Below, in pieces: positions 35,937 through 47,268 of a DNA stretch of 64,000 bases; within the stretch, counting starts at the first letter, position 1; every line of letters begins with the position of its first letter. The notes under the pieces were generated by a model that had not been told where the DNA came from, searched no databases, and saw only the letters and a list, made by a program, of their open reading frames with translations. A program made the position numbers and the translations under genes. Origin of the DNA: Chitinophaga chungangae (GTDB lineage Bacteria; Bacteroidota; Bacteroidia; Chitinophagales; Chitinophagaceae); contig NZ_JAGHKP010000001.1 in the NCBI RefSeq assembly GCF_017742215.1, forward strand, positions 1,426,001 through 1,490,000, written 5' to 3'.

Positions 35937-38330
35937 TTATTCAGATCTTAAAGATTTCACGGGGTTTGTCAGCGCGGCTTTTACCGATTGGAAACCGATG
36001 GTGAAAAGCGCTACGGACAGCGCTGCCAGCCCCGGGAGAGCAAACATCCACCACTTTAATTCAATACGGTACGCAAAATCCTGCAGCCAGCGGTGCATCG
36101 CCAGCCATGCGAGAGGCGAAGCGATGATCGCGGAGATAAACACCAGCCGGATAAAATCTTTAGACAACAAGGTTACGATGCCTGTTACCGAAGCGCCCAG
36201 CACTTTGCGGATGCCGATCTCCCTCGTACGCCGCGCGATATTGTACGCCGTTAGTCCCAGTACGCCCATGCAGGTGATGAGCAGGATAAAGATGGAAAAC
36301 ACGCGCGCGATCTTTTCAAACTGCTGGTCTGCCTTGTATTGTTCGTCGAACATATCGTTCATAAAATGATAGTTGAACGCGTAGCCGGGGTACTGTTTTT
36401 CCCAAACCTTTTTTACCTGCGCCAGCGTAGCGCTTACGTCGCCGGTAGCGAGTTTTACGCCGAAGAAATTAGGCTCGTCTATATAATGATGGATGATCGG
36501 CGGCACCGCGTTTTTCAGAGACTGCTGGTTGTAATTTTTGATCACGCCGGCAATGGCGGCTTCCGGCACGCCGAACGAGCGGCCGTTGATCTTTCGGCCA
36601 ATTGCTTCCGCGGGGCTTTTGAAACCGAGCAACCTGGCGGCTTCTTCGTTGATCAGCACCTCTCTGCGGCGGGCAGACCCGTCCCTGAAATTTTCACCGG
36701 CGGCAAGGCGCATTTTCATCGCGGGCACAAAATCTTCGTCGATGCCGAAGTAGGTGAAACTGTAGCCTTTGCCTTCTTCTGAACCGAGGCGGGTGACGCC
36801 TACGGTTGTATTCAGCACGTCCATGTCCACACCGGGCAGCCCTTCGCAAAGCGTTACCGTTTTTACGCCGGGAAGGTTCTTCAGTTCATTTTTTAATACG
36901 ATGCCAGTTTGCACACGCGCGGAATCGGAGCCGTTGGAAAGCGGGCCATCTACAACCAGCAGGTTTTTCGCGTCCAACCCCATGTCCTGGCCGCGCAGGA
37001 ACGCCAGTTGCCGGTACACCACAAACGAAGCGGACAATACGAGCAGCGCCGCCGCAAACTGCCCGGTGACCAAGACCTTGCGGAACAGGTTGCCGCCGCG
37101 CGAGGTGTGGTACCTTTTGGTGATGCTCACAGGTTTTACGGCGGACAATACCATGGCGGGATACAGACCGGAGAGCAAACAGTTGAGCAGGAACAGGCCC
37201 ATGCAGATCAGCCAGAAAGATGATGTTATAAAAAAGTCGTTCTGCACCGGCCGGCCGATCAAAGCAAAATAGGCTGGGAGGCTCAGCCAAACGATCAGCA
37301 GCGATAGCCCCATCGCGAAAAGGTTCACCAGGAGGGTTTCCGCGAGCAGCTGGCCTATCAGCAGGCCGCGCGAGGAGCCCAGAACTTTCCGCATGGCGAT
37401 CTCTTTGATGCGTTCGGCGGAGCGGGCGGTGGTCATGTTCACATAATTCACCGCGCCCACCAGCAGCACCAGCAGCGCCGTGATGGTGAGAAACTGCACC
37501 GTTTTGGCATCGCCGTTTATTTCCGGTTCATAACCTTTATGGGAGTAAAGATGAATATCTTTCGCGGGCTCGGCCACCGCCACTTCGTTTTCCAGTCTTT
37601 CTGCGGAAACCTTGCGCAGCTTCTGGTTGAAGGCGGCAACGTCCGTGCCGGGCGCCATCAGCAGGTAGAGATAATTATTGTTGCCGTTCCAGTTGTCCGT
37701 TATCCGCCAGCCCATTTTTTCGAGGGAGGAAAAAGACATGAGCAGGTCGAACTTCAGGTGTGTGTTGGGCGGCACGTCTTTGATGACGCCCGTTACCGTG
37801 TACAGGTATTGCTGGTTCAGGTATGTTTTGCCGAGCGCGGGGCCGGGGCCGAATAATTGTTTTGCCGTAGTTTCCGTAAGTACTGCTTCCATCGGCCTGC
37901 GCAGCGCGGTTTGCGGGTCGCCTTCGATGAATTCGTAATCGAATATCGTAAACATCGACGGGTCTGCGGCGTAGATCTTGTTCAACTGGAAATATTTGTC
38001 GCCCGCACGTACTTCGCGTCTTTCCGCCATGTCCTGCACACGCACGAAATCCTTCACTTCCGGCATGTCTTTTTTCAGCAGCGGGCCCATGGGGGGATAG
38101 GTTTCACAATCGTGGAAGACCAGTTCCGAACCTTTGTACAGTTGGGTGGTCACGCGGAAAATATCGGGGGCGTTGTGATGGAAGTTTTCATAACTCTGCT
38201 CGAACCTGACGAAGTTGACGATCAGGAGAAAGGCGGCTGTGGCCACTGCAAGACCGATGATATTCAGGAAAGCATATAGCTTGTCTTTCCTGAGATTCCG
38301 CCAGGCGATTACGAAGTAGTTTTTCAGCAT
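35937..38330 (-). CDS. MacB/FtsX-type ABC transporter permease
   Basis: An inner-membrane permease (797 aa) of the type usually labelled antimicrobial-peptide ABC transporter permease in Bacteroidota. The start at 38330 (MLKNYFVIAWRNLRKDK) is the usual opening of this family; 38393 adds an atypical leader. Layout: one N-terminal helix, a large periplasmic MacB core domain, FtsX helices near residues 270-410, a second periplasmic domain with VLINEEAARLLGFKSPAEAI, and a final FtsX bundle (IARRTREIGIRKVLGASVTG). No ATPase gene is adjacent. It is divergent from katG. Confidence 0.9.
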   Translation of the reverse strand: MLKNYFVIAWRNLRKDKLYAFLNIIGLAVATAAFLLIVNFVRFEQSYENFHHNAPDIFRVTTQLYKGSELVFHDCETYPPMGPLLKKDMPEVKDFVRVQDMAERREVRAGDKYFQLNKIYAADPSMFTIFDYEFIEGDPQTALRRPMEAVLTETTAKQLFGPGPALGKTYLNQQYLYTVTGVIKDVPPNTHLKFDLLMSFSSLEKMGWRITDNWNGNNNYLYLLMAPGTDVAAFNQKLRKVSAERLENEVAVAEPAKDIHLYSHKGYEPEINGDAKTVQFLTITALLVLLVGAVNYVNMTTARSAERIKEIAMRKVLGSSRGLLIGQLLAETLLVNLFAMGLSLLIVWLSLPAYFALIGRPVQNDFFITSSFWLICMGLFLLNCLLSGLYPAMVLSAVKPVSITKRYHTSRGGNLFRKVLVTGQFAAALLVLSASFVVYRQLAFLRGQDMGLDAKNLLVVDGPLSNGSDSARVQTGIVLKNELKNLPGVKTVTLCEGLPGVDMDVLNTTVGVTRLGSEEGKGYSFTYFGIDEDFVPAMKMRLAAGENFRDGSARRREVLINEEAARLLGFKSPAEAIGRKINGRSFGVPEAAIAGVIKNYNQQSLKNAVPPIIHHYIDEPNFFGVKLATGDVSATLAQVKKVWEKQYPGYAFNYHFMNDMFDEQYKADQQFEKIARVFSIFILLITCMGVLGLTAYNIARRTREIGIRKVLGASVTGIVTLLSKDFIRLVFISAIIASPLAWLAMHRWLQDFAYRIELKWWMFALPGLAALSVALFTIGFQSVKAALTNPVKSLRSE

Positions 38331-38540
38331 GTTCCGGAAATTACAAGAATACTGCCAGCCGGGAGGGGTATTTGTTGAATGGGAATTACGCATTTTAAAT
38401 TTATTTAACTTGTTCGTATGCGGACAAACGTCCTCCGCTAACGGACAACGTGGCGAACATCGTGCTTTTTTGAGTTGTTATATGTTCAGCGAAGGGGGAA
38501 GTAAATAGGTTTTAACTATTAAAATATAGAATTAATAGAT

Positions 38541-38570
38541 TTTGATTATATTGTCAATATGCTACTTTTA
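38541..38570 (+). promoter_or_regulatory. Promoter of katG
   Basis: TTTG at 38541-38544, an 18-bp spacer, then TACTTTTA at 38563-38570, one base from the TAnnTTTG consensus. It lies in an AT-rich stretch 58 bp upstream of the katG ATG. No regulator binding site was identified. Confidence 0.6.
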
Positions 38571-38622
38571 CCAACCTGCGCCCCCTCATGGGTCGGCAAG
38601 TATTCTTCAATCCCATAAATAA

Positions 38623-40905
<2,283 letters not shown>

Positions 40906-40927
40906 TTGGGATAGATATAGATCATTG

Positions 40928-40956
40928 AAAGGGGCGCTGAATGTGGCGCCCCTTTT
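40928..40956 (+). terminator. Terminator of katG
   Basis: Perfect 10-bp stem AAAGGGGCGC / GCGCCCCTTT followed by T, 23 bp after the katG stop. Confidence 0.88.
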
Positions 40957-41009
40957 CTTATCCGGTTTCAACATTTTTTCCTCACTGATATTTTCGCTCC
41001 ATTATTGCG

Positions 41010-41405
41010 TCATGCTAAAAGTGCCCGAGATGTTCGGTAATGTAAATGATAGAACGGACGGACGGTGCACAATGCCAGTTTGTTGGGGATGTCTACAATG
41101 TCTCCCGGAGTAAGGTCAACATGTGGCTGGCTGGTTCCGCAGATGCCCATTTCGCTGATCATGCGTTCTATTTTGACCCATTTCCCTTTTTTGTTCATGA
41201 TTTCCCGGTACAGGTAGCTCAGGTCACTTTTATCATATTTTGCCTTTACGGGTTTCTTTTCGAAAATGGTATCAAGGAGGATGAAGCGGTCACCGGAGTG
41301 TACCTTTACGATTCTAGGGAATTTAATGCATCCTGTGCACAAAAAAGTCAGCAAAATAATTGTCTGGGTTCATATAACAATGATGCATACGACGTTAAAT
41401 TTCAT
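41010..41405 (-). pseudogene. Small lipoprotein-like gene with an in-frame TGA
   Basis: Reading from ATG 41405 gives MKFNVVCIIVI, then TGA at 41370-41372, and in the same frame a continuation (TQTIILLTFLCTGC) that completes what looks like a lipoprotein signal with a lipobox. About 105 further residues follow (SGDRFILLDTIFEKK; KGKWVKIERMISEMG; VDLTPGDIVDIPNK). This suggests a lipoprotein gene disabled by a nonsense change, or one that now starts at TTG 41354. The region is AT-richer than its neighbours. No family recognised. An overlapping plus-strand frame looks like a shadow. Confidence 0.45.
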
Positions 41406-41466
41406 AATTCTTTTCCTTTCATATTGGGGATTTTATGTGCCCTGTTATCATCGTTTAATCGTTTAT

Positions 41467-41510
41467 AAAAAATAACCGCCGCCCAAAGACCCCCCAGGCA
41501 GCGGCTATTT
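41467..41510 (-). terminator. Terminator of the terpene synthase gene
   Basis: On the minus strand AAATAGCCGCTGCC pairs with GGCGGCGGTTATTT over 14 bp (two G-U pairs), followed by T-rich sequence, 16 bp after the terpene synthase stop. Confidence 0.82.
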
Positions 41511-41525
41511 CTTTTTTCCCAACAT

Positions 41526-42542
41526 TTAAACATGCACCGCTACCGCAGCGGTTGCAGCCGCAACTTTGTAATCGGCGTACTGGAACTGGTAACGGCTGGT
41601 TTCGTGGTTGCTCCAGTCGATGTTCGCGCGCATGATGGCTTTTAACCCTTCTACATACCGCACGATCTCCATATCCACCGCTTCATCGAAAGAAGGCAGC
41701 ATGGCCGTAAGCCGGATAAAACGGCGCACCTGTTGATCGTGAATGGCGACGGTTTTGGCGATCGCTTTGGTGAAAGAGGATTTTTTTTCATGCGCCAGGA
41801 TCGTCACCAGGTTGTGGTATTCTCCTTTCTCACGTTCTTTCGACAAGGAGAAGAGATCGTTCGCCCAGCAGACCGTGTTCCTGCACAGCTCCGTGAGCTC
41901 GGTCAGCACCGGGTGCTCCCAAACCTCGGATGGCAGCGTGATGCGGTCGATCATCTCCACGCAGTCCGTCGCCACGTTTGCCGCGCCGATGTACTGTCGG
42001 CGTTCCATGTAATCTTCCACCGAAGGCCAGCGTCCCGCTTCGATGTTTTTGTGCTGCCACAGCGCGGCATGAAAAATGCGCCACAGGCTTTTTTTGTACT
42101 TCTCCAGCCACCCGGCGGTGCCAAGGCGCATCAGTCTTTCCCAAAGATCGGCCAGCGCCGCGAATACCGGTTCTTTGCTATTGTGCGCAATGGCCGGGTT
42201 TTCGAGGATCGCCACGAAATGTTTGCTGAACTGCTCCACAGAGCCGCTGTCGTGCCCGCCAGACACCATCGCGTCTTTCTGGTCCAGGAAATCGTCTACC
42301 AGGAATAACAACGTGTTCAGGTCGGAATACGCGCATAACGTTTCCCTGTCTGCATTCGGGAACATTCTGGCCACCATGTACGCGTACCCTTCTTTGCGGT
42401 ACTGGTGAATCTGTTCTTCCGAACGAAGCAGGCCGAATTTACGGATCCACTGAACGGTGTGAGCGTCGGCTGCGAGCACATGACTGTTAATACGGGACGG
42501 GAAAGGGCAATAAAGCCGCTTAGGCAGGATAATGAATTGCAT
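41526..42542 (-). CDS. Class I terpene synthase (terpene cyclase)
   Basis: Stand-alone bacterial class I terpene cyclase of 338 aa. The metal-binding aspartate-rich motif is DDFLD (residues 83-87). The NSE triad is Asn228, Ser232 and Glu236 (NDLFSLSKE). A C-terminal Arg-Tyr pair (HETSRYQF) is the usual pyrophosphate sensor. No domain fusion and no prenyl-diphosphate synthase next door, so it draws on farnesyl or geranylgeranyl diphosphate made elsewhere. Chitinophaga pinensis is known to make a dolabellane diterpene alcohol with such an enzyme; whether this is an orthologue cannot be decided here. It is flanked by terminators on both sides, a single-gene transcript. Confidence 0.92.
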   Translation of the reverse strand: MQFIILPKRLYCPFPSRINSHVLAADAHTVQWIRKFGLLRSEEQIHQYRKEGYAYMVARMFPNADRETLCAYSDLNTLLFLVDDFLDQKDAMVSGGHDSGSVEQFSKHFVAILENPAIAHNSKEPVFAALADLWERLMRLGTAGWLEKYKKSLWRIFHAALWQHKNIEAGRWPSVEDYMERRQYIGAANVATDCVEMIDRITLPSEVWEHPVLTELTELCRNTVCWANDLFSLSKEREKGEYHNLVTILAHEKKSSFTKAIAKTVAIHDQQVRRFIRLTAMLPSFDEAVDMEIVRYVEGLKAIMRANIDWSNHETSRYQFQYADYKVAAATAAVAVHV

Positions 42543-42638
42543 AAACTTGTCGTTTAATGGTTACTGTTATGAATTTCAATTAGAATATATATAATTAAAC
42601 TGGTAATCGGCGGGCTTTCAGAGGGTTAAAGGGAAGGT

Positions 42639-42672
42639 AAAAAAGTAGCCTGCGGTAAAGGCGCAGGCTACT
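42639..42672 (-). terminator. Terminator of the hybrid histidine kinase gene
   Basis: Perfect 10-bp stem AGTAGCCTGC / GCAGGCTACT with a 9-nt loop and a T tract on the minus strand, 58 bp after the kinase stop. Confidence 0.85.
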
Positions 42673-42729
42673 CATGGCTATAATCAGCCGGTTATGTATT
42701 ACGTATAATAAGAAAGAATATGTGATATT

Positions 42730-44496
42730 TTAGTGCGAGGTGTGCTCCTGCAGAATGCGCGTAAGGGTGGAGAGCTGCATGGGCTTTACGACGTATTCGT
42801 CTGCTCCCAGGTCCCATGCCGCGGCCCGTTCTTCGGGCAGGTTGCTACCGGTTACGAACACCACGGGCACGCTCGAAAGCGTGTGATGCGATTTTAATAC
42901 CTGCAGCAGGTCTTTACCGTCGATGTCGGGCAGTTTCATGTCCAGGAAAATGATATCGGGCCTTCTTTTTTCGGCCATTTGCAGCCCTTCCGCGCCGGTA
43001 TGCGCCACTTCCACCTCGCAGCCCATGTTGTTCAGCATTTTGCCGTAGTAATGCGATCCCACCACATCGTCGTCGATAATAAGCACCTTCGCGGGATACA
43101 AAGCAGGAAGGTTTGGGGTATTGTTCGTTTCGGAAGAAACGGCAACGTCTGTTCTGAACCGGGCGGTGAACTTGCTGCCCAGGCCCATTTTTGTTTCCGC
43201 GGTGAGGGAGCCGCCCAGTTGTTCGGTGATCTTTTTCGCGATGTGCATGCCCAGCCCGGTGCCGGTGGGATTGTTATCTCCGGAGGAAAAGAAAGGCGTG
43301 AAAAGCCTGGCAAGCGTTTCTTCGCTCATGCCCTTGCCGCTGTCCTGCACGGTAAGACAAAGAAAATTCTCTTCCATCGCCGCTTCGATCCTGATCGCAC
43401 CGCCTTTTTTCGAAAATTTGAGGGCGTTGCTGACGAGGTTGTTCAGCACCTGCGTAACTTGTATTCGCGGGAAATTGACCATTTCAGGCGTTCCGGGATG
43501 TACGGCGGCGGTGATGGTGAGCTCCCGCACGGAAGCCTGGTACATAAACACCTGCACGGTATTGTGCAGCCATTCGCGTAATTGCAGGCTTTGAATGTTG
43601 ACGGGTATGGTTTGCCCCGATTCGATCTTCGCCAGTGCCAGCACGTTGTTAATGATCTCGAGGGCGTGGTTGAGCGAATAATCGATGCTTTCGTGCATCT
43701 TCTGACGGTCTGTTTCGGAGAGGTCCGGGTCCTGCAGCACTTTGTTGATCGCGTATAATGCGTTCAGCGGAGAGCGCAGTTCGTGGGTGGTTTCGTTGAC
43801 GTAGACGGTTTTATAAAAACTTTCTTTCGAGAGTTTTACGTTCACATTGCTGAGCTTGTTGTTCGCCTTGCTGAGCCTGGCGATGAGGATATTGTTCTGC
43901 TGAAGGTAAAACAGGATCACGACCACGTTCAGGAGGATCACCGTGAGCCAGGTGGCTACGCGGAAAACGGGGTAGAGGCTGCCGGAGATCTCCAGCGGGG
44001 CAACGATGTCCAGCTGGGTGATCACTTCAATGCCCACTAGCGCCGCAATGGAGCAGGCGATGCACACGGTGAGCAGTTTTGTTTCCTTGCGGTTGAAGAT
44101 CAGCAAAGGCGCCCCGATGAGGTAACCCGCCATGTGGGTGGCATCGATCACGGAGCTGAGCATGACGCCGAAGATGAAAGTGGCGGAGCAAAAAGTGAAA
44201 TGCCAGATCACGGAGGACCAGAAATATTGTTTGCGTTGATTGAGCAGGATGGCGCTTGCAAAAAGAATGGTTTCCGGGACGGCAGGGTAGAGGATGAGGG
44301 TGTTGCCGGACATAATGGTAAGCCCGCCGCCGAAAAAAAATACCAGTGAAGCCGCAATCAAACTGGAGATGTTGATCACCCGCGTTCTTTTGTTCTGTTC
44401 CGGTTCACTGGTGATTACACCTGCATTAACGATTGCAAGAACGCCTTTTCTGATACCGGCCGGAATTAAACGTTGCGGCAGTTTGGGTTTTACCAT
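42730..44496 (-). CDS. Membrane hybrid sensor histidine kinase with C-terminal receiver
   Basis: 588 aa. About six hydrophobic helices occupy residues 40-200 with no large periplasmic loop, so the signal is probably sensed in or at the membrane. A short coiled coil (residues 205-225) leads to HisKA with His238 in ETTHELRSPLNAL, a HATPase domain (NLVSNALKFS; DSGKGMSEETL; GTGLGMHI) and a receiver (IIDDD; Asp519 in IIFLDMKLP; Lys in YVVKP). No DNA-binding protein is adjacent; output probably passes through another response regulator. Its upstream region is AT-rich and shows no gene. Confidence 0.93.
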   Translation of the reverse strand: MVKPKLPQRLIPAGIRKGVLAIVNAGVITSEPEQNKRTRVINISSLIAASLVFFFGGGLTIMSGNTLILYPAVPETILFASAILLNQRKQYFWSSVIWHFTFCSATFIFGVMLSSVIDATHMAGYLIGAPLLIFNRKETKLLTVCIACSIAALVGIEVITQLDIVAPLEISGSLYPVFRVATWLTVILLNVVVILFYLQQNNILIARLSKANNKLSNVNVKLSKESFYKTVYVNETTHELRSPLNALYAINKVLQDPDLSETDRQKMHESIDYSLNHALEIINNVLALAKIESGQTIPVNIQSLQLREWLHNTVQVFMYQASVRELTITAAVHPGTPEMVNFPRIQVTQVLNNLVSNALKFSKKGGAIRIEAAMEENFLCLTVQDSGKGMSEETLARLFTPFFSSGDNNPTGTGLGMHIAKKITEQLGGSLTAETKMGLGSKFTARFRTDVAVSSETNNTPNLPALYPAKVLIIDDDVVGSHYYGKMLNNMGCEVEVAHTGAEGLQMAEKRRPDIIFLDMKLPDIDGKDLLQVLKSHHTLSSVPVVFVTGSNLPEERAAAWDLGADEYVVKPMQLSTLTRILQEHTSH

Positions 44497-44838
44497 TCAG
44501 GGAGTGGTTTGACGGCATGAAAATAAGTCATTCTTCTTTGATATGCGGGTGTATTTGTTAATGAATTGTAAATGAATAACGCTATTTAAGGTTGTTTAAT
44601 TATATAAGTGGTTGATTTTGTGTATAATTTGTTGATTATTAACCGGATGGTTTGTGATGTGTAAAATGGTTTAACCGTGGTAATTAATCAAATGTTATGC
44701 GCAATGGCTGTTCATAATCGTTGCCGGTACTTTTCAGCTGTTTTTTCGTCCCCTGGTTAATGATTAGCAGGAATAACGTATTTCGAAGTGCTTTTACCAT
44801 TGGAAAGATATTCTCGCCGGGTAAGATTATGCACAAAA
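44497..44838. other. AT-rich intergenic region upstream of the histidine kinase
   Basis: 342 bp, markedly AT-richer than its surroundings, rich in TTGTT/TTAAT words. It must hold the kinase promoter (minus strand) but no exact TAnnTTTG match in the right orientation was found. No gene or remnant recognised. Confidence 0.5.
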
Positions 44839-45462
44839 TTACTTCACCGGCTCCCTCAAAATGGTCTTCAGCTTATCCGACGATGTTTTCCTGAAATCGC
44901 TCAGGTATATTTCGTGATGCAGACCGTTTTTCTGCAATTGACGGGCCTGCGTAAATTCAAGGAGCTGTTTCAGCGTGTCAGGCTCCTTTTCAAACGGGCC
45001 GATATGCAGCATTTGCACGGCCTTTCCTTCCGTCATTTCATGAAGCGTGATTGCTTTTGCCAGCCGGATATTTTTTTTTGAAACTACCGCATCTATCGCA
45101 GATGCAACCTCCTGCCGCGAAACAAAATCCGGCATGCGGATCAGCAGCCTGTATTCCCATTCGCTCCTGGGAACGACGGCCGGCGTTTCGTCGAAAGACA
45201 AAGCGGCGAAACGTTCTTCATCATACCACCATAACCCTTCCAGTTTGGGCACGACAAAATCTTTTCCCTGTTCCTTGAAAATGAATTTAATGGTATATGC
45301 CGTTGCATAGAGCGCCTGTATCCGGTCGGCGAACGCGCGGGCGGAAGGGTCGCCTTTTCCCGTGAGGGAAAGGTATTGTGCTTTTTCAATATCGATCAGC
45401 TCGGGTTTGGTTTTGGCGGTGTAGTAGCTTTTGTATTGTTTGGCCAGGTCCAGTTTTTCCAT
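44839..45462 (-). CDS. GyrI-like small-molecule-binding domain protein
   Basis: 207 aa, two SHS2-type halves of the GyrI-like/effector-binding family. Typical opening is IDIEKAQYLSLTGKGDPSA. Mid-protein segments KLEGLWWYDEERF and EWEYRLLIRMPDFVSRQE and the late AVQMLHIGPFEKEPDTL strand-turn are the standard landmarks. Such proteins bind hydrophobic or cationic small molecules, some with hydrolase activity. No DNA-binding domain is fused. It is a single gene; the next gene is divergent. Function in this organism unknown. Confidence 0.88.
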   Translation of the reverse strand: MEKLDLAKQYKSYYTAKTKPELIDIEKAQYLSLTGKGDPSARAFADRIQALYATAYTIKFIFKEQGKDFVVPKLEGLWWYDEERFAALSFDETPAVVPRSEWEYRLLIRMPDFVSRQEVASAIDAVVSKKNIRLAKAITLHEMTEGKAVQMLHIGPFEKEPDTLKQLLEFTQARQLQKNGLHHEIYLSDFRKTSSDKLKTILREPVK

Positions 45463-45605
45463 GGGTGAATTGATTAGGTTGCAGCAAAGGAACGGAGGAA
45501 TAATGACAGCCTTATGTCAGCAGCTGAATAACGGCTGTATAACTACCGTGGATAAGGCGATTTGAAGCCGGAAGGGGAGGCCCGGTTTTTGATCGGAAAA
45601 CCAAC

Positions 45606-46475
45606 ATGAGCGCTCAAATCTTTAACAGGTCAATTAAAGTGGATGGTATCGATATTTTTTATCGCGAGGCCGGAGACAGGAAAAATCCATCGCTGTTGCT
45701 TTTGCATGGTTTTCCCAGTTCGTCTGTAATGTTTAAAAACCTGATGACGGCCCTGTCTGACCGGTATCACCTGGTTGCTCCGGATTATCCGGGGTTTGGG
45801 TTCAGCGCTTTTCCGCCGAAAGATCAATTTGAATATACATTCAGGAATATTGCGGTTTGTATCAATAAATTTACGGAGGAGATAAACCTGCCGCCGTTCA
45901 TCATTTACCTTCACGATTATGGTGCTGCTGTAGGTCTTCAGCTATGCGTGAACCATCCTGAAAAGATCAGGGGGATCATTGTGCAAAGCGGTAATGCATA
46001 CGATGAAGGCATCGGCCCGGTATGGGATGAAACGAGAGAATATTGGGAAAATCCCACTCCTGAAAAGAAGAAAAAGGTTTATGCATTCTTAAGCGAGGAC
46101 GGCGTAAAAATGCAATATATTGCAGGATTGCCCGGGGAAATGCGCTCAAGAATAAGCCCTGAATTACCGGTGCTCGACTGGAACGTTATGAAAAGACCCG
46201 GTAATCTTGATATGCAATATGAACTGAATTGCGACTACAAAAGCCACATCGGAATGTTTCCGGTCTTCCAGGAATATTTCCGTGCTCATCAGCCTCCTGC
46301 CCTGGTCATATGGGGCAAATATGAACCGTTTTTCAGTGTAGACGAGGCTCCCTGCTTCAGGAGAGACTTACCGGAAGCCCGGGTCCATATTCTCGATGGC
46401 AGTCATTGGGTGCTTGAAACGAATTTTGACGAGGTGCTGCATCTAATTGAAGATTTTTTAACGGAGCATTGGTAA
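45606..46475 (+). CDS. Alpha/beta hydrolase, haloalkane dehalogenase/epoxide hydrolase-like
   Basis: 289 aa cytoplasmic alpha/beta hydrolase. Oxyanion segment LLLHGFPSSS, LVAPDYPGFGFS, a nucleophile elbow with Asp104 (YLHDYGAAVG) rather than Ser, and catalytic His267 in DGSHWVLE. An Asp nucleophile is the mark of haloalkane dehalogenases and epoxide hydrolases. Substrate not predictable. Base composition is visibly lower in GC than the flanking operons, which may mean recent acquisition. It stands alone, 143 bp from the divergent GyrI-like gene. Confidence 0.87.
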   Translation: MSAQIFNRSIKVDGIDIFYREAGDRKNPSLLLLHGFPSSSVMFKNLMTALSDRYHLVAPDYPGFGFSAFPPKDQFEYTFRNIAVCINKFTEEINLPPFIIYLHDYGAAVGLQLCVNHPEKIRGIIVQSGNAYDEGIGPVWDETREYWENPTPEKKKKVYAFLSEDGVKMQYIAGLPGEMRSRISPELPVLDWNVMKRPGNLDMQYELNCDYKSHIGMFPVFQEYFRAHQPPALVIWGKYEPFFSVDEAPCFRRDLPEARVHILDGSHWVLETNFDEVLHLIEDFLTEHW

Positions 46476-46539
46476 CCCCATTGTCGCAAACACCCCCTTA
46501 AATGCCTTAATACGCCCTGTTCTTATTCTGAGTTCCCGG

Positions 46540-46547
46540 TATCTTTG
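46540..46547 (+). promoter_or_regulatory. Candidate -7 promoter element for the VOC gene
   Basis: TATCTTTG matches TAnnTTTG exactly, 80 bp upstream of the VOC ATG in the 152-bp gap; the -33 region is weak. Confidence 0.4.
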
Positions 46548-46627
46548 TATTCGCTACCTGGCAGTGATGTAAATGACACTGCGCGAACAATCAATCAATA
46601 TCTGACTGAATCCAAAATTTAAATACC

Positions 46628-47044
46628 ATGAAAACGATCAATGCTTATTTATTTTTTGAAAATGAATGCCGCGAGGCGATGACCTTTTATCAACAATGCC
46701 TGGGCGGCGAACTGTCGCTGATGCCCATAGGCGAATCGCCGGCCGCCGGTCAGATGCCGCCTGATAAAAAAGACCTCATTATGCATTCCAGTCTTACCAA
46801 TGGCGGCGTGGTACTGTTAGGGGCAGATAACTGCATGGGCGGCCCTCTTGAAAAAGGCAAAAGCATGGCGCTCACGCTTAATTGCAGCAGCGACGGGGAA
46901 TTGCACGATATTTATAACAAGCTGTCGGCCGGAGGTAATGCCACACATACGCCCAGGGTTGAGTTTTGGGGCGATACCTTTGGTATGCTGACCGATAAAT
47001 TCGGGGTGGACTGGATGCTGTCATACCGGCCGCAGGAGCCGTGA
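46628..47044 (+). CDS. VOC family (PhnB-like) protein
   Basis: 138-aa vicinal-oxygen-chelate fold protein of the PhnB/3-demethylubiquinone-methyltransferase-like group: NAYLFFENECREAMTFYQQC at the start, HSSLTNGGVVLLGADNCMGG in the middle and FWGDTFGMLTDKFGVDWMLS at the end. Members include glyoxalase- and resistance-type proteins, many without known activity; no specific substrate can be assigned. Monocistronic, with a TAnnTTTG element upstream. Confidence 0.9.
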   Translation: MKTINAYLFFENECREAMTFYQQCLGGELSLMPIGESPAAGQMPPDKKDLIMHSSLTNGGVVLLGADNCMGGPLEKGKSMALTLNCSSDGELHDIYNKLSAGGNATHTPRVEFWGDTFGMLTDKFGVDWMLSYRPQEP

Positions 47045-47191
47045 TACCAGTGGGCTGTGTAAAACAGACCGTTGTTAACGAGGCTTGGAATGGCGTATTT
47101 ACATCCATGAAAGGCCACATCCGATATTAAAAATGAAACAAAAAGAACGCCTATAAATTTTGCTATGATAAGCCCTGCAACATATTTACCT

Positions 47192-47241
47192 GAAAAAATG
47201 AAGGGCGACCAACAAAGTAGATAGTTACTTTTTAGTCGCCC
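47192..47241 (-). terminator. Terminator of the GMC/subunit-3 operon
   Basis: GGGCGAC (47203-47209) pairs with GTCGCCC (47235-47241), with an inner AAAGTA/TACTTT stem. The minus strand continues into a T tract, 27 bp after the GMC stop. Confidence 0.78.
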
Positions 47242-47268
47242 CAAAACAAATTACCAATATTGGACAGC

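Noticed and set aside
41046..41468. 140-codon plus-strand frame
   Set aside because: Overlaps the minus-strand lipoprotein-like gene; composition looks like a mirror of that gene and it lacks a plausible start context or family.
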